From an uncultured Clostridia bacterium (lineage in GTDB: Bacteria; Bacillota; Clostridia; Christensenellales; UBA3700): a DNA stretch of 64,000 bases. The stretch is from the NCBI GenBank assembly GCA_947246685.1, contig CAMXSN010000001.1, positions 62,001 through 126,000 on the forward strand. Reading direction: 5' to 3'. This document shows positions 19,077 through 27,965 of the stretch, piece by piece (positions within the stretch are counted from its first letter, which is position 1; every line of letters begins with the position of its first letter). The position numbers and the translations under genes are program-made. The notes under the pieces are model-generated. The model searched no databases. It had not been told where the DNA came from and worked only from the letters and a program-made list of their open reading frames with translations.

Positions 19077-19316
19077 GATTAGATTCTTCGATTCCGCATA
19101 CGATGCACTCAGAATGACGGATTATACTGTGATATGTCATTTCGACCGCAGTGGAGAAATCTAATCAGTATAAACTACTGTTGAGATATTTCGACTACGT
19201 TACACTTCGCTCAATATGACAGGACTTATTAGTTAAGATCTTATATAAGAATAACTAATCTAGTTTACTAACAAATATATAATGTGTCATTCTGAGCGCA
19301 GTCGAAGAATCTAATC
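19077..19316. repeat. Cluster of four related inverted repeats (GTCATTCTGAGCGcag...type)
   Basis: Four copies of one ~30-bp unit alternate in orientation: 19078-19118 (minus, GATTAGATTCTTCGA ... CTCAGAATGAC), 19136-19167 (plus, GTCATTTCGACCGCAG ... GAAATCTAATC), 19184-19222 (minus, degenerate, ending GCTCAATATGAC) and 19286-19316 (plus, GTCATTCTGAGCGCAG ... GAAGAATCTAATC). The outer units are near-perfect inverted copies. Similar CATTCTGAGCG...GAAGAATCT units are scattered in many bacterial genomes as REP/MITE-like elements. No ORF lies inside. Confidence 0.8.
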
Positions 19317-19321
19317 TTATC

Positions 19322-19348
19322 AAAAAGAGGACGGCTGTTGCCGTCCTC
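19322..19348 (-). terminator. Terminator of the giant lipoprotein gene
   Basis: On the minus strand GAGGACGGC, loop AACA, GCCGTCCTC, then TTTTT. It lies about 25 nt past the stop codon. Confidence 0.9.
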
Positions 19349-19373
19349 GATTATTTTGTCGGATATTTATTGA

Positions 19374-22300
19374 TTATTTTCCGAACTGATCTCTCTTAGA
19401 TACGGTTTTCTTTGCCGCGGGAGAGCTCTTTTTGTTGGTCTTAACGAGTTTCTTCTTTCTCTTCGGAGCATATTTCTTAATGAGATATATAACTACGATA
19501 AGAACTATTGCGCCGCTGACTACGCCCGATACGACGTACAGCCAGATCAAAGGATCTTTTTGTTTGTCATCATTTGGTTTTTCTTCATCCTCAGGTTCTT
19601 CTTTTGAATCGTCTGCGGTGAATACGATACGGTGATTGTTCTTAACGGCTTCGCTGTCTTTGAGGATGCTGTTGAGTTCGTTGTTGTCTTTAGCGACTTC
19701 GCTGTCGGTCAATTTCTTATAGAGAGGTGCCTTATCGGGAGCAGGTGTGGTAGAAGTGATTTCTACGTACTTGTCTCCGTCTTTATAATAGTTACCTTCT
19801 TCGCTCTCTTTGTATACTTCTTCGCGCTCGATAAACTGATCGGCTTGAATTTCTTCTACGGAGAAGTTGTCTACGAATACATAACCGGTCATATAGTAAT
19901 CGCTGTCTTTGCTTTCGTCGCCCTTGTAGCCGAGGCTGACTGTCAGAGTTGCGGTTGTGTCGGTGATATCTTCTTCCGCTAAGATATAGAAAGAATATTC
20001 CGTCCATTTGCCGATCTGTTCTTTGCCGTCCTTATAAGTCGAGGTGTTGACGATTCTCTTTTTTTCGTAATCGGTTGAAGAGGATTTGAGTCTTCTACCG
20101 AATTCGTAAGTCTTATTGTTGGCTTTAAGCGTAATCGTTGCGCTTGGTTTGAAGTTCTCGTCGAGATTTTCGCCCTTAGCGGCAAGCTTGTAGGTGAGTA
20201 TCCATATACTAATCTTGTAATATTTGCCGGCTTCGATTGTAGCGGAGTTGGAAGTATATCCGTAAGCAGTAGCGTCTTTGTTGTAGATAACGAGCGCCTT
20301 GTCGCCCACGTTCGTTTGAGAATTATCAAATACGGCGTTGAGGATAGCTTCGTCATTTTCGTCGTCGGGATTGAGATCGATATCGGAGAAATCGGTCTTA
20401 TTTTGATCGATAACGCCGCTTACCAACGTATCTTCGTCGCTCGACGCGTCGGAATCTATCAATGCGCCTTTGAAGTTCTTTGCGGTGAAGATGCTCTCTG
20501 CGTCGTCTACGTCGTCAAAAGAATCGACAAGCCACGATTGAGTCAAAAGATCGTTGTTCGAGCTTGCGCTTTGCGCTTTTTTGAACGTTTCTGCGTCGAC
20601 GGACGAATAAGTTGCCGACGTGAAATATACGGTGCTGCTTGCGCTGACGCTTTCGTTACCTGCATTGAGAGCAAGTGTGACCGACGTGCTTGATATTCCT
20701 GTTTCTACGAATATCGTATAGGAATGCCATTTGCCGTCGCCTGTAAGATTTGCGAATTTATAGTTTTCATCGCTTGCGGTTGCCGTTTTCAGCACGATGC
20801 TGAATTCGCTGTTTGCTTCCGCCTTTGCCCATATTCTGAATGCATAATAAGATTTTGCGCTCAGCGATATAGAGTTGGACGTAAAGCCGAGCAGAGGAAC
20901 GGTATCGTCTTTTTTGATAGCCAACACGTTGGGATTTTTCTCTACGGAGAAGAATTTTTCTGCGCCGTCATAGAAACTATCTTTGACTATGTTGCTGAAA
21001 TGAGCGAGCTGACTTGCGTTGTTGAGATTGAGTATGCCTGCCAAGTTGTTGAACGGAGCTTCGGTGCTGATGATCGAATTGTTGTTGGGCGTCCAATTGG
21101 TCGGGAGCGCCAACGCGTCTTTCATATTGCCGTCTTTATCTATAATTTCTGCTCCGAAGAGTTTGTTTGTGGCGCTTATGTCCGTATAATTGAAATATCC
21201 GTTGGAAGAGACTTCGCTTGTATTTGCGCTGTCCGAAAGCGCAACGGTGTTGACTACCGTGCTAGAAGCTGCGGATGTATATTGGCTGTATGCAATGTTT
21301 TCTATATACATCGAAGACACGTATGCATAACCCATCGTAAGCGTAGAGTAGTCGCTTCCCGTACCGGTTCCCAACGAAACGGATATACCGAGTCTGGTAT
21401 TTTTGATTTGCGCGCCGAGCACGTAGAACGTCACGAGCGTATAGTCGTTGTCGCTCTTATAAGACTCGAGATTTTCCGTGTTGAGATTTGTAAAGCTGGA
21501 GACGGATGTGTAAGCGTCTTCAAACTTTTTGGAATCCGTCTTATAATCTTCATTGTATTTGAGCAGGGAAATTCCGATGCCCATATTTTTGTCCACGCCG
21601 ACAGTCTTGACGTACATAGAGATTGCGTACGCCTTGTTGGGGGCGATGTTGATGAGCTTGCTAGTGTCGACATTTCCGTCTTTGTCAACGGTCAAGGTGG
21701 ACAAAACCGTCGAAGCAGGCGAGTAATTGTTGATAGCAAGCGCTTTTGCATTGATGATATCCGTATTTTCGATCTCTACGGGTTTTTTGGGATTTTCTTT
21801 GAAATAGTCGTCTGCAACAAAATTATCGGTGTCAAGAATTTTGAATACCGAACGGTCTTTGATTGCGTTCTTTTCGTCTTGAATTGCAAAATCCGCAAGG
21901 TTGACCGCAGTCATATTTTTTTCGGACGTGCGCAGGTCGATTGCCTTTTCTGCGCTGGATTTCGACGCTTCGTACTTCTCTTTGGTGCTGTCTGCTAGAG
22001 TTACGCTGTCGAAGAGAACCGCGCCTTCGGCGTGAGTTTCTTTATCGTTTTGACCGCCGAATCCTAACCACATTTCCAGATACAGTTCGGAACTGCGGAA
22101 TTGATTGGCTGCGATATAGAAAGTGAATTTTTGCCACTTTCCGTCGGTGTCTATGTTGTCGATAATGAAGTTATTACTGTCGGTGTTGGTTCCGTCGGTC
22201 AGTCTGATAGAGGCGTGACCGGATTTGAGGAAGGTTCTTGCATAGAGACTGACCTCATAATAAGAGTTTCTCTTGAAATTCATTTGCACATTGGCGCGAT

Positions 22301-23432
22301 AGCCGAAAGCCGTTGCCTGCTTGTTCTGCATATAGAGCATTCTGCTACCGATTGAGCCTTCGGGAACGTCAAGATCTTTGAGCGTCATTCCGCTGGGAAG
22401 CGAATTCGCAAGATAATTGAGCGAGGACGCGGCGTTTTCAAACGTCGTGGTGTCTATTATACCCTTGGCGGTATAAGTAGAAGACGTGCTCGCGGATTCG
22501 CCTGAACCGTAACCTGCAACCACCGAATATTTTGACGGAGAATAGGGGATGCTGGTCGTGGACGAAGCATAGTCGAATTCTCTGTCGGCAAGTCTCATAG
22601 AATATTTTGCTACGGTCTCTGTAACGGATTCTTTATCGAAATCGGCTTTTGTATATGCCTTAGCGTCTTTATCGTCCTCGTCTACTTCGGAGATTTTTTC
22701 CAATACCACGTTGTCGAAGAAAACGTAACCTTTGGTCATATGACCGGTCTGTTTATTTCCGATACCCAAAGAAAGCACTACGGTAATAGAGCCAGAGGAT
22801 AATTCGGAAGTCTCGATATAAAGCGTGTAAGTCTTCCATTCGCCCTTGGTGTCGATAGCTTCCCATCCTGCATAAGCCGCGCCGTTGACGTAGATATATG
22901 CGCCGGCAAGCGCGTCGGTATTGTCGCTGCCGAGCAAAGTCTTGACGTCGACCGACAGCTTGTAGTAGCTTTCGGTGTCTATACTGTGGCTTGACGAAGT
23001 ATATTTGTAGGAAGTCGCAGTCTTGTTGTGGATCATAAGAATATTCTGATCGTCAAGTTCTTTGTTGTTCTGACTGGACGGACCTCTGCCCGGAGAAGAA
23101 ATTGAAATGTCCGAGTGTTTCTTTGTCAAAGCTTTCCATGCCGATGTCGCCGAGCTGACGACGCCTTTTGTCAAATCCTTGTCGGAAGACGGCGTAGCTG
23201 TAGTCGAGCTGGAGCTTGTAGAGCCTGCGGCTCCCGTCCAGCTGTTTGGCGTGCTTAACGTGGAGTCGTCGCCTGTTTGGGCGAAAGTACCGTTGTTAAA
23301 CAGCAAATCGGATGAATCGTTGTTGTCGTTGCCGTTATTTTCGTCTTTGTCGCAGCCTGCGGCAAACATTGTGAAGATAAGGCATACGGTCAATATCAAC
23401 GCTGTAAAGATAAAAAGTCTTTTCTTGTTCAT
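19374..23432 (-). CDS. Large surface lipoprotein with five carbohydrate-binding-like repeats and a C-terminal membrane anchor
   Basis: 1352 residues. The N-terminus is a lipoprotein signal peptide with lipobox FAAGC (Cys27), followed by a Ser/Thr/Asn-rich linker to about residue 120. Five diverged repeats of about 110-155 residues follow (about 131-247, 363-480, 562-715, 835-946, 1044-1197). Each has the pattern (L/V).I.NK.AT..GY.S....I....YYK.S..V.T, then GKW..YTFYI, then L.LSLG.G, then GYVFFDNV. This beta-sandwich pattern resembles CBM4/9-type carbohydrate-binding modules; the ligand is unknown. Residues 1295-1318 form a transmembrane helix followed by a Lys-rich tail. A lipid anchor and a C-terminal helix together are unusual. 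AAGGTGG precedes the ATG. No catalytic domain is recognisable. Confidence 0.85.
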   Translation of the reverse strand: MNKKRLFIFTALILTVCLIFTMFAAGCDKDENNGNDNNDSSDLLFNNGTFAQTGDDSTLSTPNSWTGAAGSTSSSSTTATPSSDKDLTKGVVSSATSAWKALTKKHSDISISSPGRGPSSQNNKELDDQNILMIHNKTATSYKYTSSSHSIDTESYYKLSVDVKTLLGSDNTDALAGAYIYVNGAAYAGWEAIDTKGEWKTYTLYIETSELSSGSITVVLSLGIGNKQTGHMTKGYVFFDNVVLEKISEVDEDDKDAKAYTKADFDKESVTETVAKYSMRLADREFDYASSTTSIPYSPSKYSVVAGYGSGESASTSSTYTAKGIIDTTTFENAASSLNYLANSLPSGMTLKDLDVPEGSIGSRMLYMQNKQATAFGYRANVQMNFKRNSYYEVSLYARTFLKSGHASIRLTDGTNTDSNNFIIDNIDTDGKWQKFTFYIAANQFRSSELYLEMWLGFGGQNDKETHAEGAVLFDSVTLADSTKEKYEASKSSAEKAIDLRTSEKNMTAVNLADFAIQDEKNAIKDRSVFKILDTDNFVADDYFKENPKKPVEIENTDIINAKALAINNYSPASTVLSTLTVDKDGNVDTSKLINIAPNKAYAISMYVKTVGVDKNMGIGISLLKYNEDYKTDSKKFEDAYTSVSSFTNLNTENLESYKSDNDYTLVTFYVLGAQIKNTRLGISVSLGTGTGSDYSTLTMGYAYVSSMYIENIAYSQYTSAASSTVVNTVALSDSANTSEVSSNGYFNYTDISATNKLFGAEIIDKDGNMKDALALPTNWTPNNNSIISTEAPFNNLAGILNLNNASQLAHFSNIVKDSFYDGAEKFFSVEKNPNVLAIKKDDTVPLLGFTSNSISLSAKSYYAFRIWAKAEANSEFSIVLKTATASDENYKFANLTGDGKWHSYTIFVETGISSTSVTLALNAGNESVSASSTVYFTSATYSSVDAETFKKAQSASSNNDLLTQSWLVDSFDDVDDAESIFTAKNFKGALIDSDASSDEDTLVSGVIDQNKTDFSDIDLNPDDENDEAILNAVFDNSQTNVGDKALVIYNKDATAYGYTSNSATIEAGKYYKISIWILTYKLAAKGENLDENFKPSATITLKANNKTYEFGRRLKSSSTDYEKKRIVNTSTYKDGKEQIGKWTEYSFYILAEEDITDTTATLTVSLGYKGDESKDSDYYMTGYVFVDNFSVEEIQADQFIEREEVYKESEEGNYYKDGDKYVEITSTTPAPDKAPLYKKLTDSEVAKDNNELNSILKDSEAVKNNHRIVFTADDSKEEPEDEEKPNDDKQKDPLIWLYVVSGVVSGAIVLIVVIYLIKKYAPKRKKKLVKTNKKSSPAAKKTVSKRDQFGK

Positions 23433-23679
23433 TTAACCACCTTTATAATAATAAATAAAATCTATTATCTTATTAATACAATAGTCTTTTGTTATTATAT
23501 ATTATAGACAGAAAAAAATCAATTACTTTGACTGAAAATTATCCAAAATATGGAATAGCGCCGCAACGGTTTGTAATATTGCGGTTAAAAAGCGTTTATT
23601 TACGCAAAATAACTCAAAACGTACTGATAAATTCAGCATTTTACTTCAAATTATCGGACGAAAACTATATCGGAGATGA

Positions 23680-24183
23680 TTGGCTGTGGCAAACATTAAT
23701 AGACAAAGCGATACTGTCTTGAAAGAAAATAATAACCAAGTAAAACAAATAAAAGCAAAATCTGCGCAAAACGTAACGTCCGAGCGTAAAGCGCCCAAAC
23801 TGACGGACAAACTCTCCGACAAGCAAAGAATTGCGTTGACCGTAGCCGTATCGCTTTTTGTAGGCGTAGCCAACGGATTGTTCGGCGGCGGAGGCGGGAT
23901 GTTGGTTGTTCCGATATTCGTAATTTTGTGCCGTCTTGAAGAAAAAATCGCTCATTCAAGCGCAATTCTGACTATTTTGCCGCTTAGTCTTGTCAGCGGG
24001 ATAATTTATTTCTGTCACGGCAGTTTTACTGTACCGCAGGGTTTGTACGTCACGGCAGGCGTGATAGTAGGCGGATTGATAGGAACGTTTGCTATGAAAA
24101 AGTTTTCCAATAATTTGTTGAGAATAATATTCTATACGCTCATGATAATCGCCGGAGTATCTATGCTTATAAGCAAATTATGA
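23680..24183 (+). CDS. TSUP (TauE/SafE) permease, half-size unit 1
   Basis: A 167-residue membrane protein: a hydrophilic N-terminal stretch of about 48 residues, then four helices of a single TauE/SafE half with the motif GLFGGGGGMLVVPI near residue 66. Family members export sulfite, sulfonates or other small anions; full-length proteins contain two such halves. The start is TTG 23680, with CGGAG 4 nt upstream; GTG 23686 is an alternative. The second half is encoded 170 nt downstream. Confidence 0.8.
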   Translation: MAVANINRQSDTVLKENNNQVKQIKAKSAQNVTSERKAPKLTDKLSDKQRIALTVAVSLFVGVANGLFGGGGGMLVVPIFVILCRLEEKIAHSSAILTILPLSLVSGIIYFCHGSFTVPQGLYVTAGVIVGGLIGTFAMKKFSNNLLRIIFYTLMIIAGVSMLISKL

Positions 24184-24354
24184 AGGCTGATAGACGTATC
24201 CGATACGTATATTATCCGCAGTCTCCGGTAAAGTCGCTTGATATGCGGATCTTAGATTATGATGACTAGCGGTTATATTAATATTTATTAAAGCGCTGCA
24301 AATCAAAGTTACATAAATAATAAGAATAAGACTGTTGGAAATATAGGGAGGATT

Positions 24355-24768
24355 ATGGAGATATTTTTATTGATATTGGGCGGAATAGTAGGCGGAATAA
24401 TCGGCGGTATGGGAATGGGCGGCGGAACTTTGCTTATTCCCATACTGACGATATTTTTGGACATTCCGCAAAAAAACGCTCAGGCAATCAATTTGATAGC
24501 ATTTATTCCTATGGCAGTCGTCGTAACGCTGATTAACGTCAAGAGAAAGGTCATAGATTACAAGAGCGTATTGACCGTCGCTGCGCCGGCTTTGCTGACG
24601 AGTATACTGTCATCGCTCTTCGTAGGCAAGATAGATTCCAAGATTCTATCGGTAGGTTTTGCGATATTTTTGATAGGTCTCGGCGTAATCATGATGGCTT
24701 CGACGTTGCGCAAATGCTTATATGCATATATGAACAAATGTAAAGAGGAATATATTTTCAGTGATTGA
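24355..24768 (+). CDS. TSUP (TauE/SafE) permease, half-size unit 2
   Basis: A 137-residue protein with four membrane helices and the family glycine motif GGIIGGMGMGGGTLLIPI near residues 12-29. It is one TauE/SafE half and probably pairs with the product of the gene ending at 24183 to make a complete permease. GGGAGGATT precedes the ATG. The 170-nt gap holds no ORF. Confidence 0.82.
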   Translation: MEIFLLILGGIVGGIIGGMGMGGGTLLIPILTIFLDIPQKNAQAINLIAFIPMAVVVTLINVKRKVIDYKSVLTVAAPALLTSILSSLFVGKIDSKILSVGFAIFLIGLGVIMMASTLRKCLYAYMNKCKEEYIFSD

Positions 24769-24809
24769 CGCAAATATGCGAGTTTGCGCATATAATTTTG
24801 TTTTCGACA

Positions 24810-24838
24810 GCATATTCCAAGTTTTGCAATCATACAGT
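24810..24838 (+). promoter_or_regulatory. Sigma-E-type promoter of spoIIID
   Basis: GCATATT (24810-24816), a 14-bp spacer and CATACAGT (24831-24838) match the Bacillus sigma-E consensus kmATATT-N14/15-CATACAnT. The start codon is at 24859 with GAGGTG between. In B. subtilis spoIIID is likewise transcribed by sigma-E. Confidence 0.8.
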
Positions 24839-24858
24839 AAGATTGAGGTGCTTGTAAT

Positions 24859-25119
24859 ATGCGTGACTATTATTCTCAATCGATTGTGGCAATGGCGGAA
24901 TATATCAAGAAAAATAAATGCACGGTAAGACAGTGCGCGGCGGCGTTTGGCGTGGGAAAGAGTACTGTGCACAGTTATATGCGTACTAAGTTGAAATATA
25001 TGGACGTAGATCTTTACGACGAGGTGCAGAGCGTGTTGGATTACAATCTTTCCGTGCGTCACTTGCGCGGCGGAGAAAGCACAAAAAAGCGCTATGAAAA
25101 ACAGAAAAATAATAGTTGA
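24859..25119 (+). CDS. spoIIID: Stage III sporulation transcription regulator SpoIIID
   Basis: DNA-binding regulator of the mother-cell programme after sigma-E. The 86-residue protein matches SpoIIID over its length: a helix-turn-helix (CTVRQCAAAFGVGKSTVHSYM, a region at residues 17-37) and the diagnostic LDYNLSVRHLRGGESTKKRY near residues 60-80, which parallels the B. subtilis SVRHLRGGEAT segment. GAGGTG precedes the ATG, and a sigma-E promoter is visible. Its stop codon lies inside a copy of the TTGAAC palindrome. Confidence 0.95.
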   Translation: MRDYYSQSIVAMAEYIKKNKCTVRQCAAAFGVGKSTVHSYMRTKLKYMDVDLYDEVQSVLDYNLSVRHLRGGESTKKRYEKQKNNS

Positions 25120-25130
25120 ACATTGTACAA
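25116..25130. repeat. YTGAAC-N3-GTTCAR palindrome, copy 1
   Basis: TTGAACATTGTACAA, one base off a perfect palindrome. The spoIIID stop codon TGA is part of it. Confidence 0.6.
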
Positions 25131-25233
25131 TTATGATAAAAATTCGCGATATGTGTCGAAAATGTGCGCGTTTTTGATTAATCGTAATTTGACGCAAGAC
25201 TTTCTATTTGATTTTACATCGCCTACAATAAAT

Positions 25234-25262
25234 GAAAACAGACGGCTTAAAACGCCGTCTGT
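25234..25262 (-). terminator. Terminator of ttcA
   Basis: ACAGACGGC (25238-25246) and GCCGTCTGT (25254-25262) form a 9-bp stem; on the minus strand it is followed by TTTTC. It lies about 40 nt past the ttcA stop and may also end spoIIID transcripts. Confidence 0.75.
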
Positions 25263-25271
25263 AAAATTATG

Positions 25272-25286
25272 TTGAACTTTGTTCAA
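25272..25286. repeat. YTGAAC-N3-GTTCAR palindrome, copy 2
   Basis: TTGAACTTTGTTCAA, perfect 6-bp arms, 156 bp from copy 1, in the gap between spoIIID and ttcA. Confidence 0.7.
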
Positions 25287-25300
25287 ATTGATCGAAAACG

Positions 25301-26035
25301 TCAAGATTTAACAGTAGGAATTTTATCCCACAGATTGTTGCGCTCGGGATGAAACAGAGCCGTCAGCATACGTTGCTTGCAACCGTATTTTTCGTCCAAC
25401 GAAGCGACGAGATTTTTGACGTCTTCGCGTTTTGTATTTTTATCCTGCGGACAGGGATTGTGTATTATCGGGAGTTCGTATCTTCTGGCAAGTCCCGACA
25501 GATATTTTTCTTCGACATATATAAAAGGTCTTATCAACGTAATGTTGCTTCTGTCCATGTGGCTAATCGGCATAAAAGTCGAGATTCTTCCTTCGTATAT
25601 CAGCGATAGTAAAAAGGTTTCCAGCACGTCGTCTGCGTGATGTCCCAAAGCCAATTTATTGCAGCCCAGTTCTTTTGCGACGCCGTTGAGCGCGCCTCTT
25701 CTCATTTTAGAACACAGCGAGCAGGGGCTTTTTTCTTCTCGCTCCAATATCACGTCGTATATTTGAGTGCGCTCTATTATTAGGTCGACTCCGATACTCT
25801 TGCAGTATTCTTTGGTTGCTTGCACTTGAGCTTGGTCGGTATCGGCAAAGCCGAGATCGATGTTTATCGCGGTAAGATCGAATTTTTCCGGCGCGAATTT
25901 TTTGTATGCAGCAAGAATTGCAAGCAGGGCGACGCTGTCTTTGCCGCCGGACAAACCTACGGCAATTTTGTCGCCGTCTTGAATCATGCCGTAATCGGCA
26001 ATGGCTTTTCTTGTCAGCGATAATAACTTTTGCAT
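25301..26035 (-). CDS. ttcA: TtcA-family tRNA 2-thiocytidine biosynthesis ATPase
   Basis: A PP-loop ATPase of the TtcA/TilS superfamily, probably thiolating a tRNA cytidine. The 244-residue protein has the PP-loop GLSGGKDSVALL (residues 28-39), a CSLC pair near 106 in the order typical of Fe-S-dependent TtcA, GHHADD near 126, and the C-terminal NPCPQDKNTKREDVKNL. No ribosome binding site is visible. TAAACT ends 6 nt before the ATG with a poor -35 box (TTGCAT, 17-bp spacer), a weak leaderless candidate. Confidence 0.85.
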   Translation of the reverse strand: MQKLLSLTRKAIADYGMIQDGDKIAVGLSGGKDSVALLAILAAYKKFAPEKFDLTAINIDLGFADTDQAQVQATKEYCKSIGVDLIIERTQIYDVILEREEKSPCSLCSKMRRGALNGVAKELGCNKLALGHHADDVLETFLLSLIYEGRISTFMPISHMDRSNITLIRPFIYVEEKYLSGLARRYELPIIHNPCPQDKNTKREDVKNLVASLDEKYGCKQRMLTALFHPERNNLWDKIPTVKS

Positions 26036-26220
26036 ACAATTAGTTTAGCGGTTTTATTGACTAAATGCAAGAGAATATAGTATATTTATTTTGTTGATAT
26101 TCGCGCGTTTTATAGGAAAATGCAACGAATAACGCGCTCGGCGGTATAGCGCCGCATATTGAGAAATACACTATCAATAACGGATACGGGCATAAACGGA
26201 CAGCCCGACAGGAGAATAAA

Positions 26221-27039
26221 TTGACAGAGATAATTATTGATTTTGTGAGAAAACTTATAGGAGACGACGCTTTGACGACGGTGTTGATTTCTATGATTCC
26301 GATAGTTGAGCTGAGGGGTGCTATTCCTGCGGCGATGACTATGGGCTTACAACCTATCGTTGCTTTTGCATTGGCTTGGGCGGGATCGGCTATAGTGTCG
26401 CCGATACTGTTGCTCATACTGCGGCCGGTGCTAAATTGGATGAAAAAATGCAAAGTTTTCGCATCTCTTGCAAATGCCGTGGAAGGCGGCTTCAAAAGCA
26501 AGGCGATGAAAGTCGTGGGCGCAGGCGGCTTGGGTGAGCTTACCGCAGAGCAGGTAAAAAAACTGGAGCGGCGAAAAATGCTGGGAGTATTTCTTTTCGT
26601 GGCTTTTCCGATACCATTGACGGGCGTGTGGACGGGCAGCGCAGTCGCAACTTTTCTCGATATTCCTTTCTTCAAATCAATGCTTATGGTGTGGCTTGGA
26701 AATTTACTCGCAGGAGCGATAGTTACTGTTTTGGCTGTTTTTCTCAAAGCGTATATGAACGTCGTGCTCGACGTGTTTTTTGTGATCGTAATTCTCGTGC
26801 TTGCAGTGTATATTATTCGTACGGTCGTCAAAATGGTCAAGAATAAAAAGAACGCGGCATTGCAAAGCGAGCAGGCGGACGGCGTCGGCGCAGAAGACTC
26901 GGATACTGCAAATGCCGAGGAATCTTGCGTTGTTTACGACGAAGGCGCGCAGGAGCAAGAAAAGCCCGCGCAGGACGAGAGCGTGCTTGCTAAACCTGCC
27001 GAAATTGGCGACAAAGAGGATAATCATGAAGTATTATGA
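26221..27039 (+). CDS. Small multidrug export protein family (COG2426) membrane protein
   Basis: A 272-residue protein. Residues 1-195 carry about five membrane segments with the family motifs ELRGAIPAAMTMG near residue 30 and FVAFPIPLTGVWTG near 125. Residues 205-272 form a hydrophilic acidic tail unusual in length for the family. The export role is only a database label; the substrate is unknown. The start is TTG 26221, with AGGAG 7 nt upstream. Its end overlaps the start of prmA by 14 nt. Confidence 0.8.
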   Translation: MTEIIIDFVRKLIGDDALTTVLISMIPIVELRGAIPAAMTMGLQPIVAFALAWAGSAIVSPILLLILRPVLNWMKKCKVFASLANAVEGGFKSKAMKVVGAGGLGELTAEQVKKLERRKMLGVFLFVAFPIPLTGVWTGSAVATFLDIPFFKSMLMVWLGNLLAGAIVTVLAVFLKAYMNVVLDVFFVIVILVLAVYIIRTVVKMVKNKKNAALQSEQADGVGAEDSDTANAEESCVVYDEGAQEQEKPAQDESVLAKPAEIGDKEDNHEVL

Positions 27040-27954
27040 ATTGACGGTAAACACTACGAGCGACGCGTCCGAACTGGTTGCAGAGATATTGACGGAATCG
27101 GGCAGTAACGGTATAAGCATATTTGACAATAGAGATTTGCTCGATCTTGTCGACAGCGGCGTGGTGTGGGACTATATGGAAGAGCACTTGATAAACGACG
27201 ACGGCAAAGCGCTTGTCAAGGGGTATTTTCAAATAGAAGGTTTCGATTCTGTTCGAAAAGATATAGAAAAGCGTCTGGAATTTCTCGTATCCAACAGTCC
27301 ATTTGATTGCGGCAGTCTAGACTTGGAGGTCGTTGCCGCAGACGATACGGATTGGTTGGAAAATTGGAAGCAATACTATAAGCCGATTAAAGCGGGGCGC
27401 GTTACGATCGTGCCTGAATGGACGGATTACGAGCCGGCAGAGGGCGAGTTTGTCGTCAAAATTGATCCTGGTATGGCGTTCGGCACGGGCGAACATGAGA
27501 GCACGAGAATGTGTCTCATGCTATTGCAAGCGCTCGGCGTCGAGGGCAAAGACGTCATTGACGTGGGGACGGGCAGCGGTATACTTGCGCTTGCGGCGGC
27601 GGTATTGGGAGCGGAAAAAGTCGAGGCGTACGATATTGACGATAATGCCGTCAAGTCTGCCAAGGAAAATTGCGCTCTTAACGGTTTGCAGGACAAAATC
27701 TACGTCGCCAACGCGATTTGCTCGATAAGACAAGCGGCAAATTTGATATAGTGCTTGCCAATATCACGGCGGACGTATTGATTTTGCTATCGTCAAAGCT
27801 GGGCGATTATCTCAAAGAAGGCGGAGTCGTCATAGTGTCGGGTATCATACTCAAAAGAGAAAATGACGTAAAAAATGCCTTTGAGCAAGCAGGTTTTCGC
27901 ATTGACGAAAGAGTTGGTATGGGCGAATGGGCGGCTTTTAAGTTAATCAGATAA
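27026..27954 (+). pseudogene. prmA: Ribosomal protein L11 methyltransferase with a one-base frameshift
   Basis: PrmA methylates ribosomal protein L11. The reading frame from ATG 27026 (GAGG upstream) follows the family through EWTDYEPAEGEFVVKIDPGMAFGTGEHEST (a region near residues 131-160) and the SAM motif DVGTGSGILALAAA to VAN at about 27712, then goes off and stops at 27751. The rest of the protein (DLLDKTSGKFDIVLANITADV...GEWAAFKLIR) continues in the next frame to 27954. Restoring one G near 27711-27713 (AACGCGAT to AACGGCGAT) gives the expected V-A-N-G-D-L-L-D and a 309-residue protein. It is either a recent mutation or an assembly error; nothing else in the gene is damaged. Confidence 0.88.
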
Positions 27955-27965
27955 TCGGGTGAAAA

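Noticed and set aside
19077..19316. CRISPR-like repeats
   Set aside because: The units alternate in orientation, differ in length and have irregular gaps; there are no cas genes.
20724..21998. Long open frame (424 codons) antisense to the giant lipoprotein, and similar long antisense frames at 4039-5244, 8751-9881 and 31832-33163 on the minus strand
   Set aside because: They lie fully opposite well-supported genes, lack ribosome binding sites and show no family resemblance; they follow from codon bias of the real genes.
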